In this document: positions 57,850 through 64,000 of the stretch, one piece after another | Numbering within the stretch: position 1 is the first letter of the stretch | Layout: each line of letters opens with the position of its first letter | Assembly: GCA_037126765.1 (NCBI GenBank) | Contig: JBBCBC010000001.1 | Coordinates: forward strand, 24,536,804-24,600,803 | Reading direction: 5' to 3' | DNA from: Stenogyne calaminthoides | Lineage: Eukaryota > Streptophyta > Magnoliopsida > Lamiales > Lamiaceae | Length of the DNA: 64,000 bases | Made by a program: the position numbers and the translations under genes | Notes under the pieces: generated by a model | Told to the model about the DNA's origin: nothing | Seen by the model: the letters and a program-made list of their open reading frames with translations, nothing else | The model's database searches: none

Positions 57850-58060
57850 TACTACTCTCTCTGTCCACCAATCTTATGCACAGTTGACTTTTACACGAGT
57901 TTTTGCGAACGAGTTCTGTATTAGTAATTGAAATGATAAAATGACTTTTAAGGAGGGTATGATAGATATGCACAGTTGATTTTTACACGCATTTTTGCGA
58001 GCGAGTTTTGTATTAATAATTGAAATGATAAAATGACTTTTAAGGAGGGTAATGATAAAT
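57850..58060. repeat. Stowaway-like fragment with an internal tandem duplication
   Basis: It begins CTCTCTCTGTCCACCAATC, a Stowaway-type end. A segment of about 85 bases (TATGCACAGTTGA…TTTAAGGAGGGTA) then occurs twice (about 57873-57960 and 57967-58050). A proper right terminus is missing. Confidence 0.6.
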
Positions 58061-58102
58061 AAGGCTTATTCATCATGTATATCTAAACAATTTGAAATAA
58101 AG

Positions 58103-58333
58103 TGGGTCTCATGTGCATCTACGTGCACCGTGCAATCATAGTGCATTTTAGAACCATGCAACTTGTTATACTGAAAGATGTAATTTGTTTACACTGAACC
58201 GTGCAACTACTAATATGAAAAAATAGTTACACGGTTCAGTGTAAACAAGTTGCACCTTTCAGTATAACTAATTGCATGGTTCTAAAATGCACTATGGGTG
58301 CATGGTGCACAGTGCACTTGGATGAATATAAGG
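58103..58333. mobile_element. Foldback MITE family F, copy 2
   Basis: The arms are nearly perfect complements: GTGCATTTTAGAACCATGCA against TGCATGGTTCTAAAATGCAC, and TGTTTACACTGAACCGTG against CACGGTTCAGTGTAAACA. The central loop is about 25 bases. It lies 93 bases from the 3' end of the PPR coding region. Confidence 0.85.
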
Positions 58334-58425
58334 CCTAGCCTTTGAACTATCACATTAAAACATAAAACTCTAATTCATTTTTCAAAGAGTGGAACTGTGG
58401 TTAAAACAATCTTTGAAAACTCTCG

Positions 58426-60427
58426 TCATTCAGTATCTATTTTGAACTTCATCTCTTCTCCAATTAAATTCAACATGGAACAAATATCTTGTGATTCAAA
58501 ATGCAGTGTGTCATGAGCAATGAATCTATGAATCTTCCCACAAACCTCCACATAGCTATATCCAGCCACCTTCCTCACTCCTCTCAACTCCATTTCTTCT
58601 CTCGTCTTCTTCGCTTTATCCCAACGTCTCACAACTGCATAAACGTTCGATAACCCTACATACCTACCATCATGACCCGGATCCAATTCTATCAGCTTCT
58701 TTCCCACCATTTCTGCAAGATCTAACCTTCTATGGTTCACACACCCATTGAACAATGCACCCAACACAGAGGACATAGGTCCCATCGGCATTTGAGATAC
58801 AAACTGAGACGCTTCTTCCAAACGACCTGCACGAGCTAGAACATTGACCATGCAAGCATAGTGTTCGCTCTTCGGTACCTGTACGCACAATTTTATTGTG
58901 TTCAATCGAATGGTGACACGTGGGGAAATATATAAAAGAAATTAAGATAAGTTTACTATTTGTATTTTGACAATTGAGTTGTTTTTTATGGAAAACAATT
59001 TTACCGTGCAATCGGTCTGCATTTGTCACGTTATACTATAATAATCAGTACTTTTGAGTGAAACTACTAATACTATCAAACTAATACATTTTAATGAAAC
59101 AACTGATACTGTTTAAAAATACACACAAAATACAAATCAACTGCACAGTAAAACTTATTTTACATAAGACTTTGCCTTAGTTTAATTCTCAAAATAGTTA
59201 GTCAAATAATTGATATTTCATATACACTATACGAGCCAATCATGAGTCTTCGGATACTTGTATTTGGTAAAAAATTAATCGACTTTTGAAGAGGAGAATC
59301 AGAAAATTCTAAAATAGAGAATGTACCATCCCATCTTTTGTGATCGAATCGAAATACTTCCACCCCTCGTTCACAAGTCCTCGATGAGCACAAGCACTCA
59401 ACAAACACAAGTACGTGATCTCATCCGGTTTTATTCCCGTCTCCTGCATCTCACCGTATAAATCTAGTGCCTCCATTGTAAGGCCATGAGTAGCAAGCCC
59501 TCCAATCACAGCGTTCCAAATAAGGACATCCCCCTTTCTTGCTGAAACCTCACGAAACAAGGCCAACGCCTCGTTGATTGCTCCACATTTTGCATACATG
59601 TCGATTAGGGACGTCTGCAGGACAAGAGTTAAAGGGAGCTCGTTTTCGACTATGTATCGATGCATCGTTCTCCCCTGCCCGAGTGCACCCAAGTGAGCAC
59701 AAGCACATAGAACACTAACCATGGTTACCTCATTCGGGTTATGGCATCGTCTCATTTCACTGAAAACTTCCAATGCCTCTGCGTAACCACCATTCTTGAC
59801 GTACCCATCAACCAGAGCACTCCATGACACCACATTTCTCTCAGGCATTTCGTCGAACACCTCCCTCATCAACCCCACGTCCCCACATTTCGCATACCCA
59901 TCCAAAATCGAGTTCCAAGAAACCAAATTTCTCATTGGCATTTCATCGAACATCTTCTGTGCACCCCCAATTTCGCCGCAAGAACCGTACATATGAATCA
60001 AAGAATTCGAAATGTAAACATCAGACGCAAACCCTCTTCTCAACGAATCTCCATGAACGCAACCCCCAAGTTTGGAATCCGAAATCCGAGCTGAAGCCTT
60101 GGCAAGAAAAGGGAACGTGAGATAATCGGGCGCAACGCCATTGCGTAACATTTCGGCAAATATGGAGAAGCATTTAATCGGGTTTTTGCTGTTTGCTAAT
60201 CCCCTGATGACCGCGTTGTAATGGAAGAGCGTTGGATTGGGGAGCAGAAGGAAAAAGCGGTGAGCATAATCGATGTTGAATGATGCAGAAGTTGCAGCAA
60301 AAGAGAGGATTTTCCAGGCGAATGGGTCGGTTTTGGAGAGGCCTGAGGTTGTAAGCAGGGCATGAATTTGGTTTAGGTGTGACCAAGAAGTGCATAAATT
60401 CAGTAAAAAATTGAAGGACTGGATCAT
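58426..60427 (-). CDS. PLS-class pentatricopeptide repeat protein, E/E+ type, 517 residues
   Basis: Exon 1 (59327-60427, 367 codons) ends …DGM|GTACAT and exon 2 (58426-58878, 150 codons plus TGA) follows a TACAG acceptor with VPKSEHYACM. The 448-base intron is phase 0. The product has tandem PPR motifs from about residue 60 to 400, for example YISNSLIHMYGSCGEI, NLVSWNSILDGYAKCGDV, NVVSWSALVDGYVKNGGY and LQTSLIDMYAKCGAI. The alternating P, L and S lengths are those of plant organelle RNA-editing factors. An E domain follows (EHYACMVNVLARAGRLEEAS…YVGLSNVYA…GYSYVEV), with KIHRFIAHD at its end; there is no DYW deaminase. Such proteins bind specific organelle RNAs and act in C-to-U editing or processing with a DYW partner. 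The N-terminus is short, so targeting should be checked. An intron is unusual for this largely intronless family. Confidence 0.9.
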
Positions 60428-60609
60428 TCAAGCACAAATTGCAACGAAAGAACTTGACAGAGAAGGATTTCTAGAGAAGCTGTGTGATGTAATAGTAATT
60501 TAATTTTAATCAAAATTTGATTCATATAAAAGATTAAAATTTGATTCATATAAAAAAATAAAATTGAAACACATATTGAGGAGTATTATTTCATATGAAT
60601 AACTGGTTG
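60428..60609. other. Short upstream region of the PPR gene
   Basis: It holds the 5' flank of the PPR gene. A 20-base segment around AAAATTTGATTCATATAAAA occurs twice at 60512-60560. No clear TATA box was chosen. Confidence 0.35.
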
Positions 60610-61020
60610 AATCTGGTCTCCTAACTATTTCTTGATTGCCATCTCATCTGGGGACTGTCCCAGAATGTGAGGAAAGAGACGAGACCTAATAGAATGATAC
60701 GATTATCTCGAAGTCTGGAAGGCTAAAAAGCTAGACAGGCCATAAAAAGGCTTCAACGAATTAGAACCCATTGAGGGGGGCCTCGGCCGGGGAAGGGAAG
60801 AGTGGCCGAGTGGTCAAAAGCGACAGACTGTAAATCTGTTGAAGTTTTTTTTACGTAGGTTCGAATCTTGTCTCTCCCACTTCTTTGTTGTAGACTTCAG
60901 AGAAGAGAAAAGATCTTTTGTCTGGCTGAGGATGTCTTGAGTCGACTTATTGCACGATCAGTGAATCACTGGACCCTTAATTCAATTATTGCTGACAGGG
61001 GCCTGTCTTTTCCCTCTCAT
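60610..61020 (+). other. Nuclear insert of mitochondrial DNA carrying trnY
   Basis: The segment around the tRNA has the higher GC content and word style of plant mitochondrial DNA and differs sharply from the AT-rich flanks. It includes a mitochondrial-type tRNA-Tyr(GUA). Edges are estimated from the composition change, with poly(T) directly after 61019. Mitochondrial origin is inferred from the tRNA, not from an alignment. Confidence 0.6.
60795..60879 (+). tRNA. trnY-GUA: tRNA-Tyr (GUA), mitochondrial type, in nuclear insert
   Basis: A class II tRNA with long variable arm. The anticodon GTA is at 60830-60832 in stem ACAGA/TCTGT. The T arm reads TAGGTTCGAATCTTG, where the stem is slightly imperfect, and the acceptor pairs GGG(A)AGAG with CTCTCCC. 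One extra A in the 5' acceptor strand and a run of eight T's in the variable arm suggest drift. The sequence is the plant mitochondrial form, not the chloroplast one. It is probably a non-functional copy. Confidence 0.8.
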
Positions 61021-61261
61021 TTTTTTTTTCGAATTCTATTATTGTGTTATATATTCAAAAAATATTCATCTTCATCTTTCTTTCACGAAAAATGTTAGTA
61101 CAAATTTTCGTCTTGTTGTCTTTCGTTGCATCAGTGCATAAAACTATACACTGATGCATAAAATATTATGAATTGGTGCAAAAAATTGTGCACCAATTCA
61201 AAAAAATGTGCACGAACACAAATCTAAACAAGGAGAATTATTGAAATCTAAAAAAAAAAAA
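61021..61261. other. Intergenic AT-rich DNA
   Basis: Repeated 'gtgcataaaac', 'ctgatgcataaaat' and 'tggtgcaaaaaatt' words occur at 61130-61210. No gene is seen. Confidence 0.4.
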
Positions 61262-61500
61262 AAGAAGCAAAATAATCAAGTTTAGTACATATATTTGGTT
61301 TTTCATTAATTTAAGCACATAATTTTTTCCCTCTCCAAATTTAGCACATATTTTCACGTAATACTTAAAAATATCTCGCGTCACCATTTTCGGCAAGATT
61401 CATCTGATGTGATAGTAGGAATTCACTTGTCTTGTTGACATTTAAATATTAAAATAAAAAAATAATCACGTAAAATTTGAAAATAATGACTTAAAATGTT
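61262..61500. mobile_element. Half copy of the long-TIR element seen at 19367-19859
   Basis: The sequence 'gcaaaataatcaa(g/a)t(t/c)tagt' and following 'ctctccaaatttagcacatat', 'tcgcgtcaccatttt' match the left half of the element at 19367-19859. The mirrored right half is not present. Confidence 0.55.
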
Positions 61501-61971
61501 TTTATATCTCGCATTTTCTAATCTTCGATGGTGATATTTTAAAATTATTATTCCACTTGTCCACCAATTCTATTCGCATACTTTTGGGCACTAGTTCTGA
61601 ATTTTTTTTAGATAAAATAGATAAAGTATGAATATTATGTAATATTGTGGGATTCATCGATATTAAAATGATTATTTGTGAGTAAAATACAATAACAATT
61701 AAAATAATTAAATGATGATGAGCAGAGCCGATCCTGTTATTTTAAGGACCGTGTGCAGAAAATCTTTTGGGCCCTTTAATTTGTATTGTAAATTAAAATT
61801 AATATAATTATTAATATAAAGACAATTGTATTATTTAATAAAATGAAATTTATAACATAAAGTAAGTTATATATTACAGTAAAACCATAATAAAAAAAAA
61901 AAAGAAGTTCTATACTTAGACAAAATGAATTATTCTACACAAACAATTTTATTTTTTTTAAACTCATGTAC
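61501..61971. other. AT-rich intergenic DNA with a transposon-end-like motif
   Basis: 'gcagagccgatcctgttattttaaggaccg' at about 61722-61752 resembles hAT-type termini, but no inverted partner was found. No gene is seen. Confidence 0.35.
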
Positions 61972-61979
61972 AGTTAAAG

Positions 61980-63064
61980 TAGGGCTGGACGGTACGACAT
62001 ACCGAAACTTTTTTGATCATACCGCATGTCGTACCGAAAACTTCGGTATGTAAAAAACGCATATCGATACCATACCGAAATTATTGGTATGTCATATTTT
62101 GGTATACCGATAATTTCGATATGCAAAAAACACATACCGTTTATATCGAATAATTTCGATATACCGTGAAAAACTTCGGTATACTGTGTCATTCGTAATA
62201 TACAGCTGCAAGTTTTCATCAAAAACAAATCTGTAAAAAAAAGAACTCCTTCTAAATAACATAATCTGCAAGCAAAATTCACAGATCTGATGAAAATATA
62301 CAGATCCAAAGAAGGAACATCACTAAAATTCACAGATCACATAAAAGAATATTATTTCTAATAGATCTAACCACTAATTTCATTAAAATATTCTTTAAAA
62401 CTAATATATTACATATTTTCTTTCATGAAACTAAAATATTAACAACGTCGAACACGGCGCTGAGAGAAATGGTGAGAAGATTCGGTGCCTGAGAGAGGGA
62501 GACTTTTTTTATGTGCGAACCTGTAGGAACGCCGCATGCTGAGGAGAAGATGTGGTGACTGAGAAAGAGGGAAGGGAAGATGTGCGGAAGTGGCACCTGA
62601 GAGAGATGGGGAAGAAATCCCCGTGAGGGAGAAAGATCCGCGTGCGGCCCCGCTTGAGAGATGGAAGAGAAGATATCTTATGAATTTTGATTTTGGAATT
62701 TAGGGTAGCAACCAAATAGATCTGTTATATTCTACCGGGCTTCACTGAATTAATTAACATTCAATGGACTTGGTACTATTGGTTTGGTTAAATGGGCTTG
62801 GTATAATAGTTTAGGTTGAATGGGCTTGGCATGACGGGTGTTAATTAATTAAACATATACATAAAATAATTATAAAAAAAAATTAAAAATCGGTATTTCG
62901 GTACGGTATACCGAAATACCGCGGTATACTTAAGTTTCATACCGTTACCGTACGGAAATTTTCGGTACGACATCATACCGTACCAAAATTTTCGGTATAA
63001 ATTCAATATTTTTCGGTACGATAAGTGCAGTATACCGACATTTTCGATATTTTGTCCACCCCTA
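61980..63064. mobile_element. Non-autonomous hAT-type element, 1,085 bp, perfect 8-bp duplication
   Basis: It starts TAGGGCTGGACGG and ends GTCCACCCCTA. AGTTAAAG is duplicated exactly at 61972-61979 and 63065-63072. The subterminal 100-180 bases on both sides are filled with 'ggtataccgaaa' and 'ttcggtatg' words, probable transposase-binding repeats. The interior (62430-62700) is more GC-rich and has no transposase. The open frame at 61974-62333 is generated by the subterminal repeats. Confidence 0.88.
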
Positions 63065-63072
63065 AGTTAAAG

Positions 63073-63300
63073 TTGAAAATTGTAATGATAATTTAGAATA
63101 ATTAAGAAGAGAAAAAAAGAAGAATATAAATAGAAGATGATATATATATATTAAAATGAAATTCTATAATAACATTATAGTATAAGTGTATAACTATATT
63201 CAAAGAATAAAAAATCAACTATATATTTAGAGAAAATGAAATAAATTACTTATACAATTATATACTTTTTAAAGCACATTTATAATTAGATATTGTCAAG
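63073..63300. other. AT-rich spacer
   Basis: No coding, RNA or repeat feature is seen between the hAT-type element and the SINE-like sequence. Confidence 0.4.
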
Positions 63301-63540
63301 TGTGGATAACTCAAGTGGTTTGAGCTCCACCACCTGAGACCTTGAGGTCCTGGGTTCGAGACACGAAGAGGGAATATTATTCTCTCTTGTGGTGGTCCCC
63401 CTGTTGTGGGGTGGTGGTCCCCCTGTTGTTGAGTTGTGGTTGCGGTGCAGTTGCGGTTTCGGGTGGTCTCCCTCTTGTGGTGATTGTGGTTCCGGTCTAC
63501 AACAAGATGAAATGATGTTGTCATGTGACAGGTGGTAGAA
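63301..63540 (+). mobile_element. Probable tRNA-derived SINE
   Basis: A tRNA-like head (63301-63366) has an A-box-like GATAACTCAAGTGG and a B-box GGGTTCGAGAC (63352-63362) at tRNA spacing. A GT-rich body with repeated GTGGTGGTCCCCCTGTTG follows. The 3' end is T/A-rich but lacks a clear tail. No target duplication was identified, so the right end is approximate. Confidence 0.55.
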
Positions 63541-63713
63541 GAAAATATTGTAATTGATTATGTTAGGAAACTATTGTAATTAATTGTCTTTTAAAAAAAA
63601 TTAAATATTGTATTTATAATAATGATTAAGAATAATTAAAAAGATAATAAGGGAGAAAATAATCAAAAGAAATAAAAAGAAGAATTAGAGAAAAGCAAGA
63701 AAAATAAAAGAGA

Positions 63714-63939
63714 GGGTCTTATGTGCACCCGGAGCACCGTGTACTCATAATGCATTTTAGAAGCGTGCAACTATATAAAATAGAAACGTGCAATTATTTC
63801 AAACAGAAGCATGCAACTATGTTTCCATATTAACAGTTGCACTTTTCTGTGCAAATAAGTTGCATTTTTTAGTATAACAAATTGCACGTTTCTAAAATGC
63901 ACTATGAGTGCACGGTGCACCCGGGTGCATATAAGACCT
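63714..63939. mobile_element. Foldback MITE family F, copy 3
   Basis: The outer arms GGGTCTTATGTGCACCCGG and CCGGGTGCATATAAGACC are inverted, and CATAATGCATTTTAGAA pairs with TTCTAAAATGCACTATG. The inner arms are less regular, with an extra 'gcaactat…gcaattatttc' duplication on the left. Confidence 0.8.
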
Positions 63940-64000
63940 AGCCAAAATAAAAATAAAAAAAGACAGAAGGTTTAGTGATAGTGATTTAAAAGGGAAAGGC

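Noticed and set aside
61974..62333. 119-codon minus-strand ORF
   Set aside because: It consists largely of the palindromic GGTATACC-type subterminal repeats of a hAT-type element.

Overview
The window is nuclear DNA of a flowering plant, most likely a eudicot. The evidence is spliced genes with GT-AG introns, a plastid-type thioredoxin x, a PLS-class pentatricopeptide protein, a plant RING-H2 ligase, plant Copia LTR elements primed by initiator tRNA-Met, CACTA, hAT, Stowaway, PIF/Harbinger and MULE elements, and a fragment of plant mitochondrial DNA with tRNA-Tyr(GUA). The style of the Copia 3' ORF suggests an asterid, perhaps Lamiales; this is a weak inference.

Layout. Bases 1-31,000 are transposon-dominated. 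A degenerate Copia element lies on the minus strand (about 1,020-15,315). It has two LTRs, a primer-binding site, recognisable integrase, reverse transcriptase and RNase H remains, and an extra ORF between pol and the 3' LTR, a Sirevirus-like layout. A same-family 3' half element lies on the plus strand (about 19,860-25,824); its extra ORF is nearly intact and a foreign solo LTR is nested in it. Copies of another LTR-like family flank this part in inverted orientation (15,316-16,235 and 27,060-27,925). Then come an AT-rich hAT-like element with nested MITEs (28,256-30,844), a complete TRIM (31,284-31,565), and a 3 kb CACTA element filled by a 22-bp minisatellite that carries two Stowaway MITEs (31,677-34,669).

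From 34,700 onwards genes appear between transposons. A small secreted cysteine-rich peptide gene (minus) is split near its start codon by a 2 kb block of three LTRs. A MULE remnant follows (38,300-39,540). Then come a two-exon gene for a 51-residue protein of unknown function (41,586-43,282, plus), a single-exon RING-H2 E3 ligase (48,661-49,584, minus), chloroplast thioredoxin x (exons at 54,266-54,604 and 57,400-57,606, plus) whose transit-peptide region is interrupted by a stop, and a two-exon PPR gene (58,426-60,427, minus). The end holds a mitochondrial insert with tRNA-Tyr, a 1.1 kb hAT-type element and a probable SINE. Three copies of one foldback MITE family are scattered over 51-64 kb.

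The genes are functionally unrelated and independently transcribed. Thioredoxin x (plastid redox), the PPR protein (organelle RNA processing) and the RING ligase (protein turnover) are housekeeping-type plant genes. The most unusual signal is a loss of CAG/CTG and gain of CG in the left-hand repeats, visible even inside the primer-binding site. This looks more like a systematic read or assembly artefact than natural decay.
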